From Acidobacteriota bacterium (GTDB taxonomy: Bacteria; Acidobacteriota; Terriglobia; Acidiferrales; UBA7541): 64,000 nt of DNA. Made by a program: the position numbers and the translations under genes. Positions 46,602 to 54,737 of this stretch are shown piece by piece (position 1 is the stretch's first letter; every line of letters starts with the position of its first letter). Below the pieces are notes generated by a model. That model was not told where the DNA came from and made no database searches. It saw only the letters and a list, made by a program, of their open reading frames with translations. The stretch is taken from the NCBI GenBank assembly GCA_021324935.1, contig JAJPIE010000064.1, forward strand, positions 1 to 64,000, read 5' to 3'.

Positions 46602-46838
46602 TTACTTCGATTCGCGGATCTCCCGGCAGTTGGACGGCTGGATCGGCCGCGCGTTCATTGGATAGTGCTTCGCGAAGGCGGCCCCTTCTTCGGCGGAAAG
46701 GGTGTCCGGCGACTTCAGGACGAACCAGGTGCCCCCCTCGCTGCACGGCGGAATGTTGAGCGAACCAGCATACGTGTAATAGCCAAGATTTGCGGGCAGC
46801 AGATCCTTAACGTTCACGGTGGCGCCAGGAAGGTCCAA
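46602..46838 (-). pseudogene. C-terminal stump of an alpha-carbonic anhydrase
   Basis: The readable 70-odd residues match the end of alpha-class carbonic anhydrases: LLPANLGYYTYAGSL, PPCSEGGTWFVL and HYPMNARPIQP. The zinc-binding His residues and about two thirds of the protein are missing, and the sequence joins IS3 transposase sequence at about 46845. No matching N-terminal part was found beyond the insertion element, so the loss looks like an insertion with adjacent deletion. The fragment should be non-functional. Confidence 0.85.
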
Positions 46839-46847
46839 GGCTTTTTA

Positions 46848-47462
46848 TTTCTCTACGGGGACGCAGCTTCACCGGTAAGCGCTTCATGCCTGTCCACTCG
46901 ATGGCTCGCTTCACCACTTCGCTGATCGGCTCCGTCTTCATGTCTCCTTTCAACTGCCATGCCTGGATGTACCGTGAAAAATCATCCAGAACCGAGATCA
47001 GGTAATACCAGCCCCAGCTCATCACGAAGAAATAACTCGCATCGCTCTGCCATTGCTCGTTCACGCGAGTCGTCTTCACGGTGTACGCCGGGCCCGCCGG
47101 AAATCTCTCCACGTTCACTTCCCGCACCAGGCCGTGGAGCTTCAGCACCCGGAACACGCTCGATTCCGAAACGCTGAACCCCCATGATCGCTGATCCAGC
47201 AAGCGATTTCGCGCGGACTCTTGTGGGGTTCCGCTCCCGCCGGCACCAAGATTCTTTCCGTTTCCTGCGGCCGTAGTCGGTTCCCAATCGTTCCTGGCTG
47301 CGGTCGCCGGTCCACCAGACCTGCTTCGCCCTCACTTCGAAAGCGACGCTGCCAGCGATAGCACGTCGAGGGAGACATTCCTAATCCCAATAGCGTCTCC
47401 TTCTTGGTCACCAGCGACCACCGCACCAATTCAATCACTTCGCGTTTCCTGTCGGGCTTCAT
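46848..47462 (-). pseudogene. IS3-family transposase orfB, frameshifted and truncated
   Basis: The N-terminal part (KREVIELVRWS, a helix-turn-helix around MSPSTCYRWQRRF) reads in one frame to SPREIACWISDHGG and continues in another frame as FSVSESSVFRVLKLHGLV. The switch falls on a run of five C at 47179-47183, consistent with one inserted base. The integrase core then shows the first catalytic Asp (QWQSDASYF) and LISVLDDFSRYIQAW, but the sequence stops at PVKLRPR, before the second Asp and the Glu. The enzyme cannot be active. Confidence 0.85.
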
Positions 47463-47491
47463 CCGGCTGTAAGGCTTCCCGTCCAGTAGCC

Positions 47492-47929
47492 CTAATACCG
47501 GCTTTTTTTCAGTGTCAGATTTTCCAGACTCAGGTTCGCCACAAGCAGCTTCAACCGCTCATTCTCCTGCCGCAGATCATGGACGTCTTGACTGGTGGCA
47601 TCGCGTTTCGCATCTCCCCGCAAGCGACACTTGCCAGCTTCCATGAAATCTTTCGGCCACTTGGAGTAGATCGTCGGATGAATACCCTTGCGGCGACACA
47701 GATCAGCCACAGACACCTCGGCGCGAATCCCTTCCATCACGATGCGGATCTTTTCCTCGGCGGGAAATCTCCTGCGGCTGGCCTGCTTGGCCCGGCGGAT
47801 CAACTGCCGCGCCGTCTCTCCACGGCGTTCGCCAGCCCTGCCCTCGGGCAGGGCTGGCCCTCTCTCCTCACTTCCATACTCCCCTTGCTCTTCGTCCTGC
47901 TCCGGCCTCTTCCTCAGTCCCTCTTCCAT
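47492..47929 (-). CDS. IS3-family transposase orfA
   Basis: A 145-residue DNA-binding subunit. Residues 50-90 are a transposase helix-turn-helix (RRRFPAEEKIRIVMEGI, SVADLCRRKGIHPTIYSKW), followed by a leucine-zipper-like helix (DLRQENERLKLLVANLSLENLTLKK) used for dimerisation with OrfB. The first 45 residues are a polar Glu/Arg-rich extension that may not be part of the original protein. The frame is intact, but its partner orfB is broken. Confidence 0.82.
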   Translation of the reverse strand: MEEGLRKRPEQDEEQGEYGSEERGPALPEGRAGERRGETARQLIRRAKQASRRRFPAEEKIRIVMEGIRAEVSVADLCRRKGIHPTIYSKWPKDFMEAGKCRLRGDAKRDATSQDVHDLRQENERLKLLVANLSLENLTLKKSRY

Positions 47930-48107
47930 GGTTTACCCTTCTTCCTGCGCATCCTAGCGCCTGTTGGGTGAACCAAAAAGCTCAAAGCATGTAGCTTAAA
48001 ACTCCCTTCAACTCACTCCCATCCCCGCTGAGGTCGAACAATGACCCAGTTTTGACTGCCTGTCCCCGATTTTCGGTGACGAAGGTCGCAGGGGGATTCC
48101 GCAGCGG

Positions 48108-49391
48108 CTAATGAGTCGCGTTGTTTTGCGGACCAGGGTCGCCGCGTAATTTTCGCTGCAACGTCGGGATGTCGAGTTCGCCTTCCCAGCGGCTGATGGC
48201 GATGGTGGCGACCCCGTTGCCAATCACGTTGGTAATCGCGCGGCACTCGCTCATGAGCTTGTCCACGCCCAGCAGCAGCGCCAGGGAGGTGACGGGAATC
48301 CCGGGCACCATGCTGATCATGGCGGCCACTTTGACGAATGCTCCTCCCGGCACGCCGGCGCCTCCCGTGGAAGCGACCATGGCCACCAGCAGGACGCGCA
48401 CCATCTGCCCAAACGTGAACTGCACATTGCAGGCCTGCGCGAGAAAAAACACGGCCAGGGTCATATAGATATTCGCGCCGGCATTATTGAAGCTATAGCC
48501 CATAGGAAACACCAGGCCAACGGTGGATCCCGGCGAGCCGAGATTTTCGAGCTTCCGGATCATGTCTGGAATTACCGTTTCCGAAGAACTGGTGCCGAGG
48601 ACGATGAGCAATTCGTCCTTGATATACGCGATGAAGCGCAGGAGCGAAAAGCCGGAAAGCCTGGCGATGATGCCTAGAACGATGATGACGAACAAAATGC
48701 AAGCGACGAAGAAAGCGATGACGAGTTCCGCGAGATTCGATAGCGAGCTCAAATCATACTGTCCAACGGTGTAAGCCATGGCCCCAAACGCACCGATGGG
48801 AGCCAACTTTATGATGAAACGCACAATGCCAAAGGCCACTTTCGTGGCGATGTCCACCGCCGCGCCCGCTTTTTGGCCAAATTCGCCGAGCTGCACCATG
48901 GCGAACCCGCAAAGCAGCGCCAACAGAACCACCTGGAGAACATCCGTGTGAATAAAAGCGCCGACAAAGGTTTTGGGAATGAGCCCCACCAGCCAACTGG
49001 CAAGATCCTCTTGCTTTGCTTTTTCCGCAAAACCCGCCGCCTGCTGGACATGCGCGGCAGAACCTGTCGCGCTCAAGCCTATGCCCGGATGCCCGATCTG
49101 CGCCGCCAGCATCCCCACGATCAGGGTAATCGCCGACACGATGCTGAAATACACCAGTGTCTTCAATCCCACGCGGCCCAACTTCTTCATGTCCGTCATG
49201 GAGACAATTCCCTGCACCAGCACCCCGAAAATTACGGGGCCAATCATCATTTGAATCAGGGAAATGAAGGCGTCGCCGAGGGGCTTCAGGGCAACGCCGG
49301 TTTTCGGAATGAAATGGCCAACCAGAACGCCCAAAGCTATACCAACCAGCACCTGAAAATACAGGCTGGTGTACCAGGCGCGCCGCTTCAC
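48108..49391 (-). CDS. dctA: dicarboxylate/amino acid:cation symporter (DctA/GltP type)
   Basis: A DAACS-family secondary transporter, likely for C4-dicarboxylates or glutamate with Na+ or H+. Signatures are LQVLVGIALGVLVGH at the start, LIQMMIGPVIFGVLV, the serine-rich re-entrant loop IVLGTSSSETVIP, PMGYSFNNAGANIYMT and the C-terminal LLLGVDKLMSECRAITNVIGN. Length of 427 aa is typical. It lies 2 bases downstream of the CxxU selenoprotein candidate and probably shares its promoter. Substrate between dicarboxylate and glutamate is not decided by sequence. Confidence 0.9.
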   Translation of the reverse strand: MKRRAWYTSLYFQVLVGIALGVLVGHFIPKTGVALKPLGDAFISLIQMMIGPVIFGVLVQGIVSMTDMKKLGRVGLKTLVYFSIVSAITLIVGMLAAQIGHPGIGLSATGSAAHVQQAAGFAEKAKQEDLASWLVGLIPKTFVGAFIHTDVLQVVLLALLCGFAMVQLGEFGQKAGAAVDIATKVAFGIVRFIIKLAPIGAFGAMAYTVGQYDLSSLSNLAELVIAFFVACILFVIIVLGIIARLSGFSLLRFIAYIKDELLIVLGTSSSETVIPDMIRKLENLGSPGSTVGLVFPMGYSFNNAGANIYMTLAVFFLAQACNVQFTFGQMVRVLLVAMVASTGGAGVPGGAFVKVAAMISMVPGIPVTSLALLLGVDKLMSECRAITNVIGNGVATIAISRWEGELDIPTLQRKLRGDPGPQNNATH

Positions 49392-49393
49392 GG

Positions 49394-49963
49394 CTATGCT
49401 TTTTGACCTTGCTTTTCGGCCAGCACCGCGGCGAGTTCCCCCTTTTTCGTGCTGAGCGTTTTCAGCCAGCGCTGTCCGCCGGAGATGAAACCAATCCAGT
49501 AACCGATTTCAACCAGCTGGGGTTCGGTGAACTCCGCATGCAGACGCTCCCACAGGGCATCGTCAGCGCGTTCGGGGGCCCAGATGATGGTGTCCGCATA
49601 AGCGAGGGCGACTTTTTCCCGGGCGGTGAAGCGCTGGGAAGTTTCGTGGCTCGTCACTTCCGACATGCGGTCTTCTTTTGATCGCGCAGCCTGCGCGATT
49701 CCCTGGCCCGCTCAATAACTACAAGACATGCTTATGGCGATGTAAGCGCGAAGAAGTTCCTTGAGCTCCCATTCGACCGTACCTTTTCCCGGTTTGAACA
49801 GCATGTCGAAGGTCTGGGTGAAAGAGCGCATCACGTCTGGCTGGTGGGCGCGAATGGCCTGATTTTCGGGTCCCGGGCGCCCGGCCGCAATGGCGTCTTC
49901 CAGCCATTTGCGGGCCTGAGGATCGGAAACCTCGTCGGGAGTGAGATAGCTGATACGGGCCAT
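49394..49963 (-). CDS. carboxymuconolactone decarboxylase/AhpD-like selenoprotein (candidate, in-frame UGA = Sec84)
   Basis: The track splits this into two ORFs (49712-49993 and 49394-49666), but they are in the same frame and separated only by 15 codons and a single TGA at 49712-49714. Read through, the product is 189 aa from ATG 49963 (GAGGTG site): MARISYLTP..., then AISMSCSY-U-AGQGIAQAARSKEDR-MSEVTSHE. The TGA falls exactly on the second position of the CxxC redox motif (C81-S-Y-U84) of the CMD/AhpD family, whose members act as peroxide- or alkylperoxide-linked thiol reductants. The bases after the TGA form a perfect hairpin at SECIS distance. Residues on both sides look fully conserved, unlike a decaying gene. 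The alternative is a recent nonsense mutation. Selenium-assembly genes are not in the window. Confidence 0.82.
49681..49699 (-). promoter_or_regulatory. SECIS-like hairpin downstream of the in-frame UGA
   Basis: On the coding strand ATCGCGCA-GGC-TGCGCGAT forms a perfect 8-bp stem with a three-base loop starting with G. The loop begins 20 bases after the UGA. A small apical loop with a G at its 5' side just downstream of the UGA is the general bacterial SECIS design recognised by SelB. The hairpin lies inside the reading frame and encodes IAQAAR. Confidence 0.7.
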
Positions 49964-50029
49964 AGGGTCACCTCGGGAGAAGGATGGTGTCATACCATAT
50001 TCTCGTAATACGGTAGACCACCCGCTCTG

Positions 50030-50058
50030 AACATACCTTCCTTACCATCGGGTGTCAA
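50030..50058 (-). promoter_or_regulatory. sigma70-type promoter of the selenoprotein-dctA unit
   Basis: A perfect -35 TTGACA and a -10 TATGTT (4 of 6) are separated by exactly 17 bases. Predicted transcription would start near 50023, leaving a leader of about 60 bases before the ATG at 49963. Confidence 0.55.
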
Positions 50059-50094
50059 CTGCTTTCAGAGGCCGGCCTTCATCCTTCCGGGTAT

Positions 50095-50967
50095 TCAGGT
50101 CCCACCCGGCTTTCTCGCTTCCATAAAGAGAGAGTCGGGCTTATAGGTCGAGCCGTCGGGCTCTGAGTCCAGACCATACGACCTCCAATTCGCGATGGAG
50201 CTTTCCGATGCGGCCACCTTCCGGGGCTGGATAAAACTCTCCATTTGCAGCAGACGGGCTAAGGAATAGGAATCGTACATCCACAGGTGGATCTCTCCGC
50301 CGCGGCGGAAGCGGCCCAGTTGAAGCGCCTCGAAATCGGATTTTCCGAGCAGCGCCCTTGCCAGTATATCTTTCCAATTGCCCCGCGTGGGACCAGGGCG
50401 ACTCCTGATCCTTGCGGAAGGTTGGGGCATCTCCTGGGAGCCGGTAGGAGCTTGCGAGCGAATGGCCAGCAGAGCGCGCCGAGCTTCGGTGCCGGCTCGC
50501 TGCAGGATGAACTCCCAATTTGGAATTGGGTCGTGGCGGAGATAGTCCAGCCAGCCCCCACCCGATTTTTCCCTCACCGTCTGATCGTAGAATTCGATCA
50601 TCGTCCAGTCGTAATTTGCATCCCAGCCGGCTCTTCCCTGCCGCGCCGCCTCCAGTGCTTCGAGATAATTTCTGGCGATGACTTCCAGGTCGGGAACCAC
50701 GATGCGCAGAAGCCCGCCAGGGCGAAGAACTCGGCGGCACTCTCGAAGGAATTTGGGTGCGAAATCCTTGGGGAAATGCTCCAGCAGATGGGAGTGGTAG
50801 ACCACGTCGAACGAGGCATCGGAATAAGGAATTCCTTCGCGGAGATTGTGGGCCTGGACCGAAGGATCGCTGGAGACAAAGTCGAGGTTGACCCAGGCGG
50901 GGTGGAAGCGGCTGCCGCAGCCGAGGTTCAGGTATGGGAGTTTCTGTGCCGGAATTGGATTGGTCAC
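50095..50967 (-). CDS. class I SAM-dependent methyltransferase
   Basis: Residues 10-100 hold the methyltransferase fold: LNLGCGSRFHPAWVNLDF (motif I), FDVVYHSHLLEHFP (motif IV) and RECRRVLRPGGLLRIVVPDLE (motif V/VI). The region 130-220 is a less conserved, partly basic insert. The type (LNLGCG with LEHF) is frequent in cell-surface polysaccharide loci and usually acts on sugars or carriers. It is the last gene of a minus-strand run with a second methyltransferase, a Wzt-type ATPase and a GT4 glycosyltransferase. Exact substrate unknown. Confidence 0.85.
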   Translation of the reverse strand: MTNPIPAQKLPYLNLGCGSRFHPAWVNLDFVSSDPSVQAHNLREGIPYSDASFDVVYHSHLLEHFPKDFAPKFLRECRRVLRPGGLLRIVVPDLEVIARNYLEALEAARQGRAGWDANYDWTMIEFYDQTVREKSGGGWLDYLRHDPIPNWEFILQRAGTEARRALLAIRSQAPTGSQEMPQPSARIRSRPGPTRGNWKDILARALLGKSDFEALQLGRFRRGGEIHLWMYDSYSLARLLQMESFIQPRKVAASESSIANWRSYGLDSEPDGSTYKPDSLFMEARKPGGT

Positions 50968-51041
50968 AACGCTACTCGCGTTCCCAAGTAAGGCGCTTCA
51001 AGTTTGAGCATATCGTATGCGAAAAGAAATGAAACGGCATT

Positions 51042-51953
51042 TCAAGTCCGCTCAAACACGACATAGACGGTCATCCCCTTGAGGAATTTGCGGAATCCCG
51101 TGCGCAGCAGGAATTTCTTGAGGCGAGTTTTCAGGGCGGGATGATTGGCGAGAGGGAACAGCTTGCGGGCGATGCGGCGGCAATGCGCGTCCACGTAGCC
51201 CGAAACGTGAATCTCCGCCAACGGCTCGACCGCAAGCCGAAGCAAGCGAAGCGGAAAAAGATGCGGCAGAAATTGGATGGTTCGCAGCGGCCAGCGGGAC
51301 ATGTGGTGCGGAGGCAAATCCAGAATATTCGATTCGAGCCGCAAAAAACTATCGGCGCTCGGAAGCCCGAGAATCAACCGGCCGCCTGGCGCAAGCAGTT
51401 CGCAACATTGGCGCAGGAATTCCCCCGGCCGCGCCATGTGCTCCAGTCCATGAAAACTGCACATGGCGCCGTATTTCGCCCGGGAAGAATCGACCATTTC
51501 CTCCAGGCTGCTGGCTTTCAGAACGATGCCGCGCCCGCGCGCCGTTTGGATGGCCTGAAGGTTCTGCTCCAGGCCATCGACCACGATTCCAGCCTTGGTG
51601 CGAGCAAGCTCGATGAAATCCCCGAAGCCACATCCGATTTCGAGCACCGGACGGAATCCCCGAATATCTGCCAGCGCCTGCCAATGCTCCCATTTTTGCG
51701 GGAGGTAATACCAACTGAAGCGATCCAGTCTTTCATACACGGCTGAAGAACCACAGATGGAGGCCGGCAGGAAAAACTGCAAACCGCAGTCTCCGCAAGT
51801 CCACAGTTCAAACTGCTTCAGCAAGGCAAACTCGGAAGCAATCTCCACTTCATAGAGTTCCCGCCATCGTTCGACGATCGGTGCAGTATCAAACGACTGC
51901 ACTCGCCGTGTATTACTGGACCGGCAAAGCGTGCACTCCTCAGGGTGGCTCAT
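51042..51953 (-). CDS. class I SAM-dependent methyltransferase with N-terminal zinc-ribbon-like segment
   Basis: The first 60 residues contain two Cys pairs (CTLCRSS and CGDCGLQFF) that look like a zinc-binding knuckle seen in many sugar C-methyltransferase-type proteins. The SAM domain follows (VLEIGCGFGDFIEL, AMCSFHGLEHMARPGEFLRQC, LLAPGGRLILGLPS). The last 90 residues are basic and may lie on the membrane. It belongs to the polysaccharide-related minus-strand run between the other methyltransferase and the Wzt-type ATPase. Substrate is unknown. Confidence 0.84.
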   Translation of the reverse strand: MSHPEECTLCRSSNTRRVQSFDTAPIVERWRELYEVEIASEFALLKQFELWTCGDCGLQFFLPASICGSSAVYERLDRFSWYYLPQKWEHWQALADIRGFRPVLEIGCGFGDFIELARTKAGIVVDGLEQNLQAIQTARGRGIVLKASSLEEMVDSSRAKYGAMCSFHGLEHMARPGEFLRQCCELLAPGGRLILGLPSADSFLRLESNILDLPPHHMSRWPLRTIQFLPHLFPLRLLRLAVEPLAEIHVSGYVDAHCRRIARKLFPLANHPALKTRLKKFLLRTGFRKFLKGMTVYVVFERT

Positions 51954-52007
51954 GAATCCTTCGTTCGTTCCCGTAAGTTCCGGAAGGCAAGGCGGAACCG
52001 CTGGGTC

Positions 52008-53243
52008 TCAAAGACGACGCCACTGGAAATCCACGAGAATATTTCCGTAATTGGCGCCGTGATACTGCCACATATCGCTGCCCGCCTCTTCCACGCGAAA
52101 ATTCAAGGCGTGCTCGCGCATCTCGTAGATTTCCTGATTGGGCCGATGCAGACCCACCGTAAGAGAATAAAGGTCGGGCGCCAGAAAATTGCCTTTGACG
52201 GGGATGAGAAAGGTGTTTTCCCCCAGGTTCAGAAGATCATTTCGTCCCATCGCTTGCGACATATTGGAAGTAAAAATCGGGATCTTCAGCGAATTATCAA
52301 TGCGAAAGCCAACATCAAGCCCCGTGGACGGTTTGCGCACCAGGACCTTGATGCCCACTTGAAAGCCTTTGCGGACGTCCACAGAGCCAATCGGCTGTCC
52401 GGATTGGTCGGCAATCCAGATGCGGAGGGTGACGGCCGGCGAGGCGGGATTACTGTCCGCGGGGTATTCCACGGACGTGCTGTCGCTGGTGAACGAAGCC
52501 AGATATTTGGACACGGTTGCGTGGGTGGCGCCGTCCTCGACAATTCTGCCCTTGTCAATCAACAGGCAGCGTTTGCAGAGTTGCGTGATGGCCCCCATAT
52601 TATGGCTGACCATGATGATGGTTCTGCCGGTGCCGGATATTTCGTTCATCTTGCCGAGACACTTCTCCTGAAAGGCGGAATCGCCAACGGCCAAGACTTC
52701 GTCCACGAGCAAAATCTCAGGTTCCAGGTGAGCCGCAACGGCGAAGGCCAGGCGCACGTACATGCCGCTGGAGTAGTGCTTCACCGGCATGTCGATAAAC
52801 TGGCTCAATTCGGAAAATTCCACGATGGCGTCAAATTTGGAGTCGATCTCCTGCTTGGACATGCCGAGAATTGCGCCGCTGAGATAGGTGTTCTCGCGTC
52901 CACTAAGCTCGGAATGAAACCCGGTACCCACCTCCAACAAACTTCCCAGGCGTCCGCGAAGGTCGGCCCAGCCTTCGGTGGGCCGGGTGATGCGCGAAAG
53001 AATCTTCAACAGGGTGGATTTCCCCGCTCCGTTGCGGCCGATCAAACCGATCACCTCGCCGGGGCGGCAATCAAAGGACACGTTTTTCAGGGCCCAGAAA
53101 GTTTCCTGCGGATTCCGCCGCAGATGGCGCAACGGTGAGCGGAAAAACGAAACCATCTGGTCGCGCAGCAAAGTTGAAGTTTCGCGCTGCCGCAAGGAGT
53201 ATTTTTTCCCCAAGCCGCGGGCAACAATCGCTAGATCCGTCAT
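52008..53243 (-). CDS. ABC transporter ATP-binding protein of polysaccharide export, Wzt type
   Basis: Residues 1-250 are an ABC ATPase: Walker A GRNGAGKST, Q-loop region, signature KHYSSGMYVRLAFAVA, Walker B LEPEILLVDEVLAVGD and switch His in MVSHNMG. Residues 280-411 form a C-terminal beta-sandwich domain like the Wzt carbohydrate-binding domain, which recognises the terminal modification of O-antigen chains before export. The permease partner (Wzm) is not in the window. The two methyltransferases downstream could place such a terminal cap, which is an attractive inference. Confidence 0.9.
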   Translation of the reverse strand: MTDLAIVARGLGKKYSLRQRETSTLLRDQMVSFFRSPLRHLRRNPQETFWALKNVSFDCRPGEVIGLIGRNGAGKSTLLKILSRITRPTEGWADLRGRLGSLLEVGTGFHSELSGRENTYLSGAILGMSKQEIDSKFDAIVEFSELSQFIDMPVKHYSSGMYVRLAFAVAAHLEPEILLVDEVLAVGDSAFQEKCLGKMNEISGTGRTIIMVSHNMGAITQLCKRCLLIDKGRIVEDGATHATVSKYLASFTSDSTSVEYPADSNPASPAVTLRIWIADQSGQPIGSVDVRKGFQVGIKVLVRKPSTGLDVGFRIDNSLKIPIFTSNMSQAMGRNDLLNLGENTFLIPVKGNFLAPDLYSLTVGLHRPNQEIYEMREHALNFRVEEAGSDMWQYHGANYGNILVDFQWRRL

Positions 53244-53357
53244 GAATCTACCTTAGGAGGATTTTTGCCCCTGAAAACGATTTGAGAAGTTTATCGCAAG
53301 GCCGCCTCCGGGCCCAATGTTCCCGAAAAGGAGGTTCTCCCACTTTTCTCTCGGCCT

Positions 53358-54614
53358 TCATGAAAGACAGCTCTCGTAGAGCAACCGGTAGCGTTGCGCC
53401 TGGATGATCAGGCTGAAGTTTTCTTGCGCCGCTCTGCGGCAAAGTTGCGACATTTTCTCGCGCAAGGCGGAGTTTTGAAGAAGTGCAACAATGGCGTTTC
53501 GGAGCGCAAGTGAGTCGCCGGGTTTTGCCAGCAGGCCGGTTTCCCCCTCGACAACCTGTTCGGCACAGCCGCCCACCGAAAACGTCACCACGGGCGTGCC
53601 GCATGCAATTGCCTCCAGAATGGTGTTGGGGAAATTGTCCTGGAGCGAGGGAGCCACGAACACGTCGGCGGCGCTGTAGGCAGCCGCCAGTTTGTCGTCC
53701 TCGGAGAGAAATCCTAGGTTTTTCAGGGGAATCCCGGAAGCCGGAGTCTCAATCCCTCTGCCGAGACTCAAAAGACAGGCGCCAGTCTGGCCAGGCAGTT
53801 CCGCAACAGCCTCCATCAGTTTGTGGAGCCCCTTTCGCTTCTCCTCGAGGGAATCAGCAACGAACAAGATGACTTTTGCGTCCGCGGGGATCCCGAACTC
53901 TATCCGGGCCTGACGTTTGTCATGAGGCTTGAACTTTTCGGTATCGAGGCCATACGGAATGGTGCTGATGGGAAATTTTGCGAGGATGGGGCTCTTTCGC
54001 GCCTCCCCGGTCATCCACCGGCTGGGGGCAACCACATGAAGCCGATCCGTGGCGATGTTGCCCAGCGCCGTAATCTTCCGTTTCCAACATTTTGCGGAAA
54101 AGTCGTCCGCAAGCAGCGAAGCGAGTTGCGGGCAGCAACCGCATCCCTGCGCAAATTTGCCGCACGAGTCATCGAAGTGGCAACCGCCGGTGAAGGGATT
54201 CATGTCATGCAGCGTCCAGACGACAGGCAAATTGGCCGGCAGGCGGCGAAAGAATTCGGCGTAGTCAAAAAGGGCGGCTACCCAGTGCAGATGCAAGATT
54301 TCTTGCCCTGGCAACTGGTGGAGGATGTCCGCGCCATGTTCGCTGCGGTCCTCGGTGAGGATGGATGCGCCTGGGGGTAGAGCTTCCAGCGCGCGGCGGC
54401 TTTGGGAAAGATAGCGACCGTAAATGGCGCGGCGAAGGCGGGCAATCGGATCGTTCGGAGGCACGAATTGCAAAACGGTGGGATCGGGGGAGAGCTTGCG
54501 CTGCACCAGCATGCGAGATTCACATCCGATTTGCAGCAGGCCCTGGTGCAGTCGAAAGGCGGAACGCGCCGCTCCGCCGGCAAGATCGGTGGTGCTCAGG
54601 TGTGTGATGCGCAT
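53358..54614 (-). CDS. family 4 glycosyltransferase
   Basis: A GT-B retaining glycosyltransferase. The N-terminal half has LSTTDLAGGAARSAFRLHQGLL and a Cys-rich segment (GGCHFDDSCGKFAQGCGCCP) that could bind metal. The C-terminal half is the GT1/GT4 domain with SRWMTGEARKS, IPYGLDTEKFKP, SYSAADVFVAPSLQDNFPNTILEAIACGTPVV (the E-x7-E region). WcaC-like enzymes of this type have the same layout. It is first in the minus-strand polysaccharide run and divergent from the DoxX gene; donor and acceptor unknown. Confidence 0.88.
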   Translation of the reverse strand: MRITHLSTTDLAGGAARSAFRLHQGLLQIGCESRMLVQRKLSPDPTVLQFVPPNDPIARLRRAIYGRYLSQSRRALEALPPGASILTEDRSEHGADILHQLPGQEILHLHWVAALFDYAEFFRRLPANLPVVWTLHDMNPFTGGCHFDDSCGKFAQGCGCCPQLASLLADDFSAKCWKRKITALGNIATDRLHVVAPSRWMTGEARKSPILAKFPISTIPYGLDTEKFKPHDKRQARIEFGIPADAKVILFVADSLEEKRKGLHKLMEAVAELPGQTGACLLSLGRGIETPASGIPLKNLGFLSEDDKLAAAYSAADVFVAPSLQDNFPNTILEAIACGTPVVTFSVGGCAEQVVEGETGLLAKPGDSLALRNAIVALLQNSALREKMSQLCRRAAQENFSLIIQAQRYRLLYESCLS

Positions 54615-54737
54615 GAACTGGGGCTAGAATACCTTAACTTTCTGTAACCTCATGGCATGCATTTGGCTCTAACGGGCAAACAGACAAAACTCGCGGTCTC
54701 CCGTCACCAGCACAACCACTTTACGCCGAGGTTCAGG

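Larger units (their letters stand above)
46845..47960 (-). mobile_element. degraded IS3-family insertion element
   Basis: The block contains an IS3-type orfA and a frameshifted, 3'-truncated orfB on the minus strand, and replaces the 5' part of a carbonic anhydrase gene. I could not identify clean terminal inverted repeats or a target duplication, so the limits are approximate. The AT-richer stretch 47960-48107 beyond it may include more insertion-element remnant (for example the motif CAATGACCCAGTTTTGAC), but no gene is visible there. Confidence 0.75.

Noticed and set aside
46413-46925. 170-aa plus ORF
   Set aside because: Antisense to the carbonic anhydrase stump and transposase, with no motif.
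49681-49699. The hairpin as a rho-independent terminator
   Set aside because: There is no T-run on the coding strand (CAAAAGAAGA follows) and coding sequence continues.
49712-49714. TGA between the two CMD ORFs as an ordinary stop
   Set aside because: The sequence after it continues the same family in the same frame, the TGA is at the CxxC position and a SECIS-like hairpin follows. A nonsense mutation remains possible but is less likely.
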